Origin: Aptenodytes patagonicus
Taxonomy: Eukaryota; Chordata; Aves; Sphenisciformes; Spheniscidae
Length of the DNA: 64,000 nucleotides
Direction of reading: 5' to 3'
Assembly (NCBI RefSeq): GCF_965638725.1
Contig: NC_134951.1
Location: 23,567,746 to 23,631,745, forward strand
Part shown: piece by piece, positions 1 through 14,700 of the stretch
Numbering within the stretch: position 1 is the stretch's first letter
Layout: every line of letters starts with the position of its first letter
The notes under the pieces: model-generated
Database searches by the model: none
Told to the model about the DNA's origin: nothing
What the model saw: only the letters and a program-made list of their open reading frames with translations
Program-made: the position numbers and the translations under genes

Positions 1-3000
1 ACGTACCTAAGGGGGGGGGGGGGGTGTAATACAACGTGTCTTATGGAGCCTTCACTTTTTCTCATTTATCCTACACATAGGTAACTGGGCTCCATCTTTG
101 CTTTTTTAGAGTGTATGTTCACATTTTGCCTGTCACACAGATACAGGCAGTGCAGGGGCCCAGTGACAGCCCTTTTACTTGTTGAGATTGCGTGAGTGAA
201 GCCAGAGCAGCATATTTGTATTACCACATCTCTCAGTAGTCTTTTTTTTTTTTTTTTTTTCCCAATCAGCAACCCAGGCTGTGTTCCCTGTTGCCACCAG
301 CACCATCTCTGACTAGTTTTATTCTGTAACACCTTCTCCTTCTCATGTTCGACACAGCTATGCTAGAGTCCTGTCCTTGATACTCTTTTTTGTTCTGTCC
401 CTCAGCCTCATTTTTCTCCCAGTTTCCTCAGTTCCCGTGCTTGCTTTGCTCCACCCCATGCAGATGCATCTGACAACAATTATGTTGTCCATATCTGCGG
501 CAGGTAAGAGATCTCAGGAACAAGATTCCTGAAGTCCTCACCTGAAGTTCCCAACTCAGATCTTGTGGATTTCCTGTGGCAGATGGTGATGAATCTGAAA
601 AAGAAACGCTGGCCTCTTTGACAGCATTTGTCACAATCACTTTGGCTACAGTCATACAGATTTTACTGCTTTTGTTTGAAAACTGCAGGTGCTACTGTGG
701 TGCCCTCCCTTTTCCATTTCCTGTTCTTGAAGTGTTTGCTAGAGACCAACACCTGATCTCATAATATATGCTTAGAACCTCCTTGTACCGTAAGGAGTGG
801 TTTAAGGAATAAGGACTGCAATATCACGTATGATCACATACTTCCATTTTGAAGATTTCTTCTTATTACTATACTGACAAGTATTTATGTATTTTTAACT
901 TTTTAAAGTTTCCACAGTTATTTCAAATGAACAAAATAAAACTAGTGACACAAACGATTTTGCACTAATAAATACAAGACTAGTGCAAGCAGTAGGAATC
1001 TCAGGCTGAGCAGAGAAAACGAGCTTTATATACTGTAAAAAGTGTATGAAAAAAATCTACCAGTTGCTTGTTTCCTAGAGAGGCAGCTATCATTAACAAT
1101 ATTTAAAGGAAAAGCAACAGAAACAGTATTTCTTGCTTAATGTACATGATAGGGCAAGAATAAAAATATATACATATGAAGGTCAAAGGTTCTTTGTAAA
1201 ATTCCTAATAAGCTAAAGTACACTGATAACTGAAATTTCCTTTGGAACTCAGAAAAACCTGTGTCAACTCCTCAAGACATATCGACCATACTAATAATAT
1301 ATGTTAAAAAAGCTGAAAATACAAAATAAACTTGGAAACTTTAAATACATAAAGAGAAAACTGAAATACTACCATAAATATCCCATTCGCGTACACTGTA
1401 TTATATATCCACTTTTTCTAATTATTCTTAAACCAGAATAATACTTGGGCTTTAACTTTTGTTTCAAGTGTTTTCTAACAATGGAAACGGCAGCCCTAGA
1501 TTGCTTGCTTTCTCACATAGTTTCTTATTGAGACTAACATCGAGTGCACTCAAGAAACGTCGGACACTTTCATTTCATAGAAGTGAAGGTGGAATTAAGA
1601 GGTGGGTTTTGCATATTATTCAGTGAAGGAAGACCCTTTTTTTTCTAGAAAGTATTGCTTGATCCATCATATACAACGTCCCATGACGTGTTCTATCACC
1701 TCTGCTGGGTGACAGGAAGTAGTTCCCGAGGTAACGAACTATTGCTTTGAATTAAATGGCCGGCCAGCGGACATGGTTACTAGTGTGGCATAGTCCAACT
1801 TTATTAAGAGGCAATTCTGAGTTTTCCTTACGAGGGGATCTCTGTGGCTAGCACCAGATGTAATATTAAGAGCTTTATCATCTTCAATGCACGGATCTCT
1901 GATCTGATGCTCACATTAGAGCAGACTTACACCTGGGCATTCACACTTGGGGAAAGCATTTTTGATGTTGGCACATGGACGTTCTGCTACAAAATCCTAC
2001 TGGCACAGTATTTTAGTTTATATTGATATTTAAACTACTAAATTCTTCTTTTATATAGATTAGCTTTTTCTTACAGAGTTTCTCTCTACCATCAGGCACA
2101 GATAATGACTAGAACCAAATTTGGAGAACTGTAAAATGCCTTTAGAATATCTTTCATTTGTGCTTTTTAAAAATGGAACAAGTGTATGGTTCAGTTGGTT
2201 TCAGCTAATATTGCTGGTTGGGATTGTGTTTTGGTTTGTTGTTTCTTTTTTTTTCTTTGCATTAGCTAAGGAAAACCAAGAATCGAATGAAAGAGGAGAA
2301 GGGAGTTGTATGGCTACTTGTGTTCTCAACAGAGACTGCAGTCAAATAGTATGCAGGATCTCCACTGAGAGTACTACCTGCCATCCTTCAGCTAAACTCC
2401 AATCTAATTTTCCTAGACTGCTGCATATAACATAGACTATGTGAAATAAAAAAAAAAGTAGTACAACAGCAGATTGATCAACACTAAAAATCTGGGGCCT
2501 TTTCAAGGGCTTCTGAAAAAGCCAGAGATTTAGAAAACTGCAGTTTAGCTGAGCACTGCGAATCCAAGACCCACAGGTTTTGATCAGGTATCCGTACAAA
2601 ACCAGGTGTAGATGAGATGACAAACGAGCAGCCTATCCGCTTCCAGTTTTTCGCCCTCAGTGAGCTGCATATTCCCATTAGTATTAGTAATGAAAAAACT
2701 ATTTATTAAATTCTCAGTTTAACTTGTCAGTTGTACCACACACTGATCAGACCAAAAGCATGTTAATTTGTTTTTAAACATCACAGCTTAAATAGGGTAC
2801 ATTAGGGGCATACATATGGAAAATAAGCAAGAAAAATGCAAGAAAAGGAAAATTTATATCAGTTTCCCCTCTAAGGAAGGACATTTTTAAAAAAAAAAAA
2901 AAGTATTTGTCCTATCTGCAAAGCCAGAAAAAAACTAAATTGCATTAAGCTTTTCTGTAACTTCATTACATTTCCTAATAGCTTTAAAAAATTGCAAAAC

Positions 3001-6000
3001 TAAGTATGTTTAAATACTACTAACAAATATTTCTGTATGCACCAATAGCTTGATTTCCAATGGATTATGTCAAGTCTGACTGACTTTGCATTCAAATGAT
3101 TCTATTACAAATTATACTTCAGCAGTAGAAAATGTAGAGGAACTCAAAATACCAGAGAATTCACTCTGACCATGGGACAGACAGAAACATATGTTCAGAC
3201 AGACAATATGAAAGTTTTAACTGTGATAAATGACATCAGCAGAACTCTAGTATCGGAGAACCCACTGTTTTCTATCTCCCACGTGGACTTCTGGTGTCCA
3301 TGAGACACACAAGCTTCAGGTGAATCTGCTCGCATGTAAGAGCAGTGCCTTTCACACGTGCAGTTCCTGTTGACTAGTAAGACACCGTGCATTTTTTACT
3401 TCAAAATAAGGGCATTAACAGGTTGTCTTAGAAACACACTTGCAGCGTTCAATGGTCACTGGTCTAGCAAATGTGGTTGCAGAAAACAAACTCAGAAGTT
3501 ACTGGAGAGAGGATGGATTTCTAGATATGTACATAAGCAATGTGGAAACCTGTAATTTTGTATCAGTGATTTTGATACCTGTGTCACAGAAATGGTTTTG
3601 ATTTCATTCCAAGAAACTACTCTGGGAAGAGTTAATAGAACGGGCAGCAAACTGAACCACTGCAGCTCCTACTCAGTTTGTGTTGCCTCAGTGTTTGCAG
3701 GTCCCAGGGGCTGTATTTATGTGACCAAATCTCTGAAAGTTACTTCTGCTTGCTTCTTGTTTATCTGAGTCCAAGCTTCTTCACTGACGGCCCAATGAAG
3801 CTACCTACTATTAACAGATCGCAAATTTCTGTTGATACTATCCTTGAGGTTTATGCACTTTTTGACTTCACAGCTGCGCTCATAGGAACAGGCTAAACGT
3901 ACCTATGAGCACATTTTGAACAGGTAGAACTGTATTTTCCAAATCTGTCTACCTAAAATGAACCACCACAAAAAGGGAAAATTTCCGAAATTTCAGCCTT
4001 GATTAACAAACAAGACAGTAATTTAGCAGTCAGGCTGATACAAACTAAACTGAGCTAAGTCAGAAATGCACTACTGGATTTTTCCAAAGTTATTACTGAA
4101 TTCTCCAGTTTTATTTACTATTTTCAATATGATAAATACATTCTTAAACACATGTATGCAAGCACAGAAGTGATGAAATGCAATTTTCTCCTTTCTTTTA
4201 ATCCACCAGATGTTATTACCATGAAAAGAAACACCAAGAACCAAGAGAAGTGCCTTGGAAACCAACAGGGAAATAGAACTTACTACCTTTATAACATATT
4301 CCATTGTGAACAAGAGATTTATTTTTGCAGATTGACAGACTACTTCCCATAATTCTTTTAACATGCATTTTGTATGTCATCAACAGTTTGCAGATTGACA
4401 TTCTTTACAGTAGCATAACTGCCTCTAGTACTTGATGCTCCATACTTAAAAACACACTTTACAACTGATGTGTAATGCTGCCAAAAATTATGTAAACACA
4501 AATATTTCACCAAGAAAATTGATGTTCTATTGCTTAATTCTACAATTTTAAGGAATGTTTGTTTGTATATCTAGAACTACTAAAGATCTGCTCCACAGTA
4601 GTTGTGGTCACTTGATATCCTTCATGCTTATGCAATTTTTTAAAAGTTTGGTTAAAACAGACTTACATTGGGGTCACATTGTACCCTAGGAGTACAAATT
4701 GCATGACAAACAGGAACGTAATTCCAAGTAGACATATTTTTTGGGACAGTGGAGCATGGATTTTGTACACAGACACAAGCTGCCATTAATTTACTTTCTA
4801 TAATAAACGTATAAAACATTCCAGCGAACGTGCAATATGTAAATACTGTAAATAACAAGCGTAAGTAATAAAGTGTTTGGTATTAAGTTGTCCTCAGTTT
4901 GCTTTCTGTTCACTGAATCCAGAATTTGATAAACAAGCTATCTTCTGGTAGCTACTATCATTTATCCACACTTAAACCTCTTTCCAGTAAGAATCTGGTA
5001 GAGTAAGAAAGAAAGGTGCACGCACCTCAGAGAAGTCCAGTAATTTGGACACTCCCTATGGATTTGTGAGGACGGACAGATCTGTGTGTTCCAGTCCCGC
5101 AAAACGCCCAGACCACAAGGCTGCTCCAAGTCTCTATAGCATTATGAATTTGAATATTTTTTTTTTATGACAAATGGTTGTTTGGGTTTTTTGTCCAAAA
5201 AAATCTGCAGTCTATTCATGATACTGCAAGGCGATATAATCAGTAAATGTCCAATAAGTCATTTTAGTACCATAAAACTGTTGAGTCAGTGAACATTTAC
5301 TCAGGAAGCCTTGATACACATTTCCCTTTCTTCTTTAAATCAGGTATTAAATCCAGTTGTCATAATAAAATGGCTCAAACAGGAAGAAAATTTTTATGTG
5401 TGATCTGTAGATGCACCTCGGGTACTTTTATCTTAATATTGGCATTTAGCTTCCAGTTTATCCTCAATTCAAACTACAAAATGTAAAAACAAAACCAAAC
5501 ACACCCCTCCCCACCCTCAGAAATAGCTGGGAGCTGGGATTCTGGAGTTTCACACTTAAGAGCCTTCAGCATCTAGGTCTTTAGAAGAAAAAAGAAAAAA
5601 ATGGCAGAAGTACAAAATCCCATCCTAGAACATGGCTGTATTTAGTAAGGGAGAAGTACATATTTTGTATTTGCTGTCAGTGATCACTAAATGCTAAAGT
5701 TTCATTTCTCAATGGAAGTAATACATGTATACCGAAAAATTGGTAGTTAAAGGAATCTGTTGCTACAGGATTCACTTAGCTGCTCATCTGCAGTAAACAC
5801 GTAGATGGAACTCTGTGCTTCTCTGGGGTTCCACTGACTGAAATCTGATCACAGCACGTTACTTAACGTGGGGGTTTAAATTAGTATAAATCTTTCTTTT
5901 TGCAGTAGGACACCTGAAATCTGGTTAAATAAAAACTTTCTAGAACATTTCCTTGTAAAAGGAAAATAGTAATTTATTTAAAGACTTAATAAATTAATAT

Positions 6001-8410
6001 AAATAAGTTAATCCCATGGAAGTTTTCTCTAGATTTAGCAGAAGTCAGCATGCTTTGACAGAAGATACAACTATACTATAGCAGATTTTTAATTTAGTCT
6101 TAGGTATAAGCTTACTACCTAAACTAAAACAAGCCGTGGTGGGGGAGAGGGGGAAGGAGGTGTCAGTTCTGTATTTTTTCATTCAACGTTAAATTTTTCA
6201 TGAGTGGTATTTTAAGCCTGTAAGAGCTTAGTCATCTGTACGATACACGATTTGTGTATTAATCCTATGTTCACTGTTCCTCTTGGAACCCAAATCACGG
6301 TACTGTGCAACTGTCCTTCCTGAAGGCAATTCCTGTTCTGTATTCTTGTATTCTACAGGTTCTTTTAGAACACCATGGTGCTCTCCTTCCCCTCCTCCAA
6401 AAGAAACCCACTAAGGATAAAATCAATCAATCAGCTTTTTCCTCCTAGTAGAGCTGGTGAATTATTTAGCCAATACATTACTTGCTGAAAATATACCTCA
6501 AGGCTGAAACTTTTAAAATCCGAATCCGAACTGAATTTAACACAAATAGTTTTGACTGGGTATCACTTTACAGGAAGATTACTAAGCCTAGTGAAGGTAA
6601 ACAACCATACCCTTTTATGTCCTTTCTGTTACCCCAGCAGCTCAAAGATAGATTTAAGACTTTTAAATCTTAACTTTAATATGTAGGAAATGATAGGTTC
6701 AATTCCTACTCAGCCATGAGTGGGAAAGCACTAACCATCATGTTCTCAGTCTTCTGAGTTATTTTACTTTCACCGGAATATTTTAAATGGTCATTCTGGC
6801 AGAGAGTAACATTAGATTATGCCTAAATACTTCCACTTCCGAGGTTAGTGCATAAAACCACATTTAAGATGGTTTGTCTCTAACTGCCCATCATTTTCCC
6901 TCATTTATTTTGTCAAAGCAATTTTTTCCAGATTAAGTGCTTGATCTGACCTGAAATATTATATATATTATTCTTTGTCCCTGAAGTGAAACAACCATTA
7001 ACTTGCAAATTCCTAGCTTGTTCTTTAAAAGTCAAAACTATTGGTAATGCAATAATGCACAAAGATCCTGATTTCTGTATTTAAGCATTCCATCTACCAC
7101 TTGCCTTTTTGTAAGCAGGTTCTTAAGTTTTATGTCTGAAATTTTAGCACAAAACAGAAACCTCATTAACACAAACACAGCTATCCTACAGCAAGAGTCC
7201 CAGGAAACTTAATCCCCGTTGTGCAGGCTGCAGCACACGCAGAGTGACACCAGGATTCCTCCCTCCCCAGGAATAACAGGGTCCTCTATCGAAACGCATC
7301 CCTCTTCCAGAAGGGAGAGCGGGTGACAAATACAGAGGCTACTCTGCTAGTTTGGAAGGCAGAGAGAGGCAAAAACAAGGCTAAATAAATAAGAAAAAGT
7401 TTTACAGATCATGTGGTAATACTAGTTCATACCAATGTTGGTACCGTTCAAAATAGGAAAATTGTCATGGTATCAGTTACATTACTGATCTCAGTACATT
7501 TATGTTTTTAAGGCAGAAATGAAAGGTGATGTTCAGACAAACAGGCATGGATTTTTACAAAGCATCCAATTTTTGTCCAAGAGCAGAATTTTCTACTTAC
7601 TGGACTTCTGTTAATTTTGTATTACATTACAGATGGCCTCTCTTCAGGTTGAACTATACTCTCAGAGAACACTTTTGACAGGCTATCCATTCTCCTGAGT
7701 AAATCTGAAAATATTGTCTGACACCCACATAGGAACTGGTATCACAGCAAATTTCTCAGATTATATTGCATGGATTTGAGCATTTTACTACTATGAGATA
7801 CAAAATGTACATTGCACATTTAGGCTTCTAAGCTGACCTGTTTTGTCCTCAAAGTAAATGCTATGTTACATGTATTTGTAAATGCTATGTTACATCTCCT
7901 TGTATCAGTGTGCTAGGAATTGACCACAAGACCAAAGAAAGACTAGCCAGAGAATTCCTATTAACATCAATCGCTATTTCTGAACCGAGTTCATCTTAAT
8001 TAGTATAAAAATCTACTAGAACAAAAATTATTTCTTCTTTGAATAACTGAGCATTTAAACTGATATAAAAACCCATTTTCACAGGATCCTGATGACACAC
8101 ACAGAGGTTTTGCTTGCTTAAGCTTTGAAATAGCACTAAGAGCAATGTCCGTCTGGGGGCAGGCAGTTCTTTTAGTCTAGCAGGCTCAATACGAAACGGC
8201 TTCAGTCCAAAGGCTGTCTAACAATACTAGGATGACATGCCTAAGTTACTGTACATGAACTATTATCTCGCAGACTCCCACTGAAAGTTGATTTAAATTA
8301 ACTCACTAAGGGCACAATGAGAAGACCTCAGTTTAGTTAGTATAGCACATAAAGAAGCGAGACATTACTTTTGCAGTGCTTGTGAGAAAGCACTGGAAGA
8401 GTTCACAGAT
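1..8410. other. AT-rich intergenic sequence downstream of ACP1
   Basis: No exon, RNA gene or recognisable transposon was found. Short ORFs here look like chance. There is a 14-base G run at 11-24, a T run at 241-260 and a slightly GC-richer patch at about 7200-7330. In human the next gene on this side is ALKAL2. I looked for its conserved cysteine-rich C-terminal exons and did not see them. Confidence 0.6.
7854..7895. repeat. Small direct duplication, 24-bp period
   Basis: The 18-base word gtaaatgctatgttacat occurs twice, at 7854 and 7878, as an incomplete tandem duplication. It lies in intergenic sequence and no function is suggested. Confidence 0.85.
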
Positions 8411-8413
8411 AAA

Positions 8414-8658
8414 TTTATTCTGAATGATATACTTTATTATTACATTGATGTGTGACAAAATGATTGATCATCTAATCCAATTAAAACTTTTCTATATTTT
8501 TTAATTAGATGACAGAAAAGCTAAAATATAAAGTTAAACTGAAAAAAGTTTTGAACCTACTGAGGCATAATTTTACTATTTAAATACATCAATCAAGTAA
8601 ACCTTACGTATTTCAGGAGAAGCTAATTATTTTCTTTTAGAAATAAAATGATGAAGCA
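8414..8658 (-). other. ACP1: Probable ACP1 3' UTR with polyadenylation signals
   Basis: Two AATAAA hexamers occur on the minus strand (plus-strand tttatt at 8433-8438 and 8414-8419), about 220-245 bases after the stop, followed by T/GT-rich sequence. This is the nearest plausible 3' end. Other AATAAA sites lie further left, so longer 3' UTRs are possible. The exact end is inferred only. Confidence 0.45.
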
Positions 8659-8736
8659 TTAATGAGACTTCTCCAAAAACGCTTTACAGCATCTAACACA
8701 CTGCTCGTAAACAGTTTCAAAGTCCTTTTCATTCCC
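8659..8736 (-). CDS. ACP1: ACP1 exon 6, coding part with stop
   Basis: 78 nt, residues 134-158 and TAA at 8661-8659. It reads [20 protein letters not shown] and ends LEKSH, matching the human C terminus (YQQCVRCCRAFLEKAH) with conservative changes. Acceptor is ctag before GGGAAT. It is too short and too far from the other exons to be noticed as an ORF by length alone. Confidence 0.95.
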   Translation of the reverse strand, partial: GNEKDFETVYEQCVRCCKAFLEKSH

Positions 8737-11700
8737 CTAGAAAAGAACAGAGGAAAAAAACGTAAGAATAGCAATACTGGCTCAAACAAAAAATTTTTGC
8801 AAACTAGTTTCCCGCTGTCAGTAATGGCAAATAACCGACATTAGGGAAGAATAAGAACAGTACAAATACTTGGTGATAGTTTTTGCATATTTCTCCCTAA
8901 TTTGAACTACCTGCAGCTCAGGAATTTCCACAGCCAAACACTGTGACTTTGTACTCAACAGTCCTGGATGAACTTCCCTTCACATATTTCTTCCATTCAC
9001 TTTTTGAGCCCTTATAAGCCTTTTCTTTTTTTCTTACATTCACAGTAACTCGTCATGTTGAGTTTCACAGTTTAATGAAGCACTGTGTGGGGAAAAAAAA
9101 CAAACAAAAAGCCACCACCTCTTTTTGTTTTGAACCTGCTTCCCACTAATGCCATTTGATATTCTCTACTTCTTGGGTAATGAATAGCAATTCCTTATTC
9201 ACCTTTTCCCATGATATCAACATTTTACAGAACTCTACTGTGTCTTCATCCACTTTTCTTTCCTAAACTGAAGAATCTTAATCTAATTGGTTGCTCTTGT
9301 CTGGTATTATTCAACTTCTTTGACCATCTCTGTTGTCCTGTTTTCAGCTGGGATAGAGTTAATTTTCTTCCTAGTAGCTGGTATAGTTAAACCATGACAT
9401 CTGTCCATGTCTTTGTTCCATCTTTCCTGATTACATCCTCTTTGCAAGGAGGCTGACCAACCAGAGCTTAACCCAATATTGAAAATATAGGTGCATTGCA
9501 TTATTTAAATTTAAATAATTGTTATAAGCATAAAGACGTTTTCCTTTCCTATCCCAATAATTTATATTGTTTTGTTAAGTCATTTAAAAAAATGTTTACA
9601 CTTGGCTTCGTATAACATCAGACTGTGTCACATGTCAACTGTGGGATCTGGAAAGATTATATACTGTACATACACAATTTTTAATCAAGCCACCCAAAGA
9701 ATTTCTTACACATACATAGTATGGATCTTCAATGATAAGTTGTTTCTGTGGATCATAAGTTCCAAGTAGTTCAATTTTGGCCTTGCAGTCTTTAACTTGG
9801 TTGCTTTTCCTTTTCAGATCTCTGTAAAAGAGAAAATAAAATTTTCCCATTAATTTTTCTTCAGAACTTTCTTGGCATCAGCATGAGATGCTCATGACCG
9901 TTTCTAGAGAACACAGGAAAATAATACGCATCTGGACTCAGTCAATTCTGTGGACTCTCTATGCTGCTGCTTGTTTTCATTTGTTTCTTGTTGTGTGGGG
10001 TTTTTTTTAATTGAGTATGGAGGACATATACATAAACTTAATTCAGAGCATTAACAAGCAGTCAGGCACTTGACCTAAGGCTTAACAGAACTTTGTAAGA
10101 GTGAGTTCATCAACTTCTTCCTCAAATCAATCATTAGTACTTTCAATATCCACCTTTAGCTTGTATTGAACAAAAATAATTAAAATTATCTAGATATTTT
10201 TCCAGAAGTATGAGTAAGCTTCTCCCATCTCTTCAAAACCAGTGTTTTAAACTGGTGTGCTGCAAGTTCTCTCAATACTGCCTCTAACTCATGTGAAGTC
10301 CTGCTACATTCAGTTAACAGAAAATGGTAAACAGGTGAGCAAGACCTGTCTTCCCTTTGCCATACTGTAACATTTCATCAGTTGTCACATCCTCTTTCTT
10401 CTACATTGCCTCTCACTGATAAAACATACTGGTTTTGAGATGGTATTTTCCCCATCTTCTTACAAATGACTGTCCATTATCCCAAATGCAGTTAAAATGT
10501 ACCTCTCATCACCTTCAGATTAAAAGCAGCTCAGTACTACAATTTTCACAATGATGAACAGCCAGAACATATTAAATTATTTTAGTATTATACATCTCCA
10601 TACCAAATCATCATTTTACTTACCCAGCATTAAAAAAAAGGCAAAAAAACCTGTAAATACTTACAGTCATAAGCATAATCAGTTTTAAGAAATTATATTC
10701 TAATTATTAATTAATTCTGATTAAGAAATTAATTTCAGACCATTTAGAAAGACAAAATAGCAGTGAGACCACAATACTGTTTTTCCTTGAAGAAAAATCA
10801 GGACTCCTCTATCAACCCAGAAGTTATTACTTGAATTTACAGATTTTCAATAAATTCTCTAGCCTTTTATTATTAAAAAAATGTCTAATCATTTCCTTCA
10901 AGGCTTTTAGCATACCACTTAATGAACAGGAGAGGGCCAGGTGGCTCTGGTACTAAGGAAAAGGGATGTCCCAAATCTTCCTTTTCTGATATGACAGGCA
11001 CTCCATCAACACGTGGAATCAGCTTGCCCTCCTAGTGCTACGAATAGGCATTCCCAGGGAAAATGGTTGAATTGGGTGCAAGTTTGAGGTGAAACTTAAG
11101 TGTAGCAGTAGCAATATCCCTATTATAGTTGTGACGTTTCTTCTGCCCTACAGCTCATATCATATAAATTGTTAATACAGCAGTAAGTTTTCATTTAAGA
11201 ATTAAAGTGAAAATAGAAGTAAGCCTAGTCACATCTTTGCCTGACCCACTGCAATCAAGCCAAGTGTTATATACCCTTCATTCATGGAGGCTGTGTAAGA
11301 GAGGTCATTCAAAACATTCTAGAAAATTCAACAAAATGATACTCCTTTCAGGTAAGTGGTGCTGCTTCTAAAAGTCTTTACGTGCTACTAATAGGGTTTT
11401 ATTTGGGTTTTGTTTTGTTGTTGGTTGTGGTGTTTTGGAGTTTGGTTTGTTTTTTTTTTTTTTAAACTAACTTTACAAGTAATAGTCCTTACAAGCACTT
11501 TGACACTTGTAGTTTATTAGAGCTCAGCCCTTTAACCCCAATCATCAATATGTATGTAATTAAGCAGAAATTTTGCTAATTATATCCAAATTTTCATACT
11601 AGGCAGCTACTTCACCAAATCTTTCTTAGGTATAAATTGTCTCAAAGATGCACTTAATTAGAACATGGCTAACAGTAACAAACAAGATTTCCCCTGGCTA

Positions 11701-14700
11701 ACAACCTTACTTATTTCAGAGCTCACTCTATTTCTATTTTTAAAAAAAAAAAGAAAAAGCAGAAAAAAAACCCACACCATATTTAATCCCTTCCAAGTTT
11801 CCACAGTGTCTTTTAGATCCTATGCAATTAGAAAAACAGATTCCTTTGATCAAAAGACAGTACGTCCTCATTCTTAACTATACAGGCATAAGCTGCACAT
11901 CTATAGCACAAAGTATACTAAATTTCCATGTCCTTAATCCCCAAGTGGCATGTATCACACAAATAAACCATTGAATTCTAGCTCATTAAACATATTGGAA
12001 GTAAAGAATCCATCTATTAGGATATCATTCACACACACACGTACAAAAAAAAACCCCAAAACCTAAAACAAGCTAAGCAGTAAAACGTGACATCTGTCTT
12101 CAAAGTGACTTATGAGACATCACTACAAGTAATCCATATGAATTTGTTCCATTTCTTCATACATTACCTTAGATTGCTCTCATCCATACATAGTATATAA
12201 TCAAAGGTCTGGAAATCATCTTTAGTAACCTAGAATTAAAAATATGTGCTTTAGCCTACAAACTGTGTTTGATTTATAAAAGGGGAAAAAAAGTATTTTC
12301 AAATTTTATAGTTCTGATTTATTAAAAGAGACACAGGTGGGAAGAACAAAACTGTGAACCTTCATCAGCTTTTAAAATAATTAAAGGCATTTTAAATATA
12401 CTCTGCCATGATTATTTATCCATTTCTGCAAGTTTTCCACAAAAATCCCAAGTTAGCTATTTTACCATATTTAAAAAAAAAAAAAAATCTCATGCATCAA
12501 CTTAGAAACATCATTACAAGTGACCTTTCTAATGCTTTCCAATCACTAAAACTAAAGCAGGTTTCAGTCGTAGAAACCATGCAATAAAAACGTAGACAAA
12601 TTACTTTCCTGATAGGAAAACAAAAATGTAGGTAACCTGGAATCAGTTTCAATACTTCCAATCTAGAAATTTGTCACTACACAGAAAAAGATACCAAGTG
12701 AAATTCAAAGCTGAAGTACGATGGTATGAGTTACAATCTCTTAAAAACAAATGCATTCACAGTATTTTAGGCCAAAATTCAAAGAATTTATGATATGATG
12801 TGAAAAAAATCTGGGATCTATTGTACATCTTCCTACCATCATACCGCCTGCTCTTTTTCTTTCCTGTAGCTTACTGACTCCTAAACATGAATATTAACTA
12901 AATTCAGAGATCCGAGTTCAGAGTCAGGTAGGCAAACATTGCAGATAAACCACTAACTTAAGAACTAATGTTATCTGTATTGGAATAAGGACGGCTGTAG
13001 ATTCTTACCGTTATAATTGTATGTTAGTTTACATTTAAGTGCTAGCTTAGGGTAAAATCTTTCCAGACCCCACAATGCACAGTGTGCTAGTATATCTGAA
13101 CCAAGTGGCCATAATGAGGATGAATAAATGGAATAAAATCTGTAGTGAGTTCACATTAAGACTGCATTTCACGCATAGTCCTATGTGTAGTATCACAACC
13201 AAGAAACTTAGAAAGTTTGTTCAGTACAGGTTTTTCTGGCAGGAGTCTCTGGGAAGGATGGGCTGAAGAAGTGAGTAAGCAAGTAAACAGACAAAAAGGC
13301 AAAATGCATTATCCTAGAAGTCAGAGTTGTAACTTGTAAAAATTATTTACATATTCAAAAAAAGTTTCAGATGGCAAAAAAACCACTTTTTTTGTGTAAA
13401 CGGCAAATAGATACTGATTAAGCTCCCATAACAGGGAGTAAGAAAAGACCTATAGAAATTATCACCAGACTAAAGCCATAAATGAAACATTCCACACAAG
13501 GAGAATTGGAGGGGTGAAGTGTGGGGGGGGAGCATTCGAAAAGAAAGGGTTAATGGCAAAAACTAATGCAGACTTGTTTATTTTCACTGTAAAAATATTT
13601 TTTATATTCAGGCAGTGCCTTTGACCTATGAAAATATTTTTGCAGTGGAAATAGCTCTGTTTTCCTGGCAACTCTAAGCAGTACCTCTACAAGCTGCTTC
13701 TGGTTGCTCTACACAGCTAAACACTGGCCCCCGTGAAAATACATGGGCATAGATTTCTCTGTAGTACAGACATATGTAAAAGTAAAATACAAAACAGTGA
13801 AAAGGAAAAACACACCTGCCACACTTCCCACACTCTCGGTGTACTTGACAACTTAACAGTTATTATCCTATGAACCAGCACTAAGACAGACGCAAATGCG
13901 GCCCTAAAAGCAAGATTACTGGTTGGCTTGGGCTCTTAAGCCCTACAGTAATATCAGATACAAAAAGCTTAACTGAGCAAACTCCAGTGAACTGAAGATT
14001 CAGTTTCAGTTTCAAAAATATGAAAACTAGTATTTTGGGGGAAGAAATTGAGGACATGAAAATTTATGTACATTTTGAGAAGAGTAGTGGAGATCTCAAG
14101 TAGTCAACATTGGATGGAACTACACAGACAACAATAACTTTACATTAAAAAAGAAATGCAATAACCATTATTAAAGACCATCAATGGAGAAACACATCAT
14201 CATTCCAATTTATTTGTTAAACATTTCCCTTTGTTTACAGAAGGGAAATCTCCTTTTCTCTGTCTAAAAACCAAAGAGATGCAGTAGTCCTCAAATTTAT
14301 CCAGTTGTGAAACAGCGTTTAATACAACCTTCCTCTAATCTCAATTTCATATTTAAGGCAAATGCACAGTATGAGTCATACAGAATTCAATTTTTGCCTA
14401 AGCATGAATAAAAGTGAAACTGATTAATACCCGTTTTGTGCATGAAGACTAAGACCTTAGAGAATTTCAATGGGTGCATAAACATACAGCAACCTACCAC
14501 CAACTAAAATGTTAATAAACTTTATTTTATAGATAAATGTATACATTTATTTTTATACTTCACTTTTCGCTTAAAAGTCACTTAAACGATCACTGTACGT
14601 GAGGGTAGGATGTAACCAATTTAAGATTCTCTCTTGCATAAATCGTTCTTGTAGCATTTATGTCAGTTTTGAATAAAAAAAGATACAATCCATGATTATC

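Noticed and set aside
2121-2623. ORFs of 104 (plus) and 93 (minus) codons
   Set aside because: They overlap on opposite strands in AT-rich intergenic DNA and have hydrophobic, low-complexity products with no known domain.
1-8400. Possible ALKAL2, the human neighbour of ACP1
   Set aside because: None of its conserved cysteine-rich C-terminal motifs was seen on either strand. It may lie left of the window.
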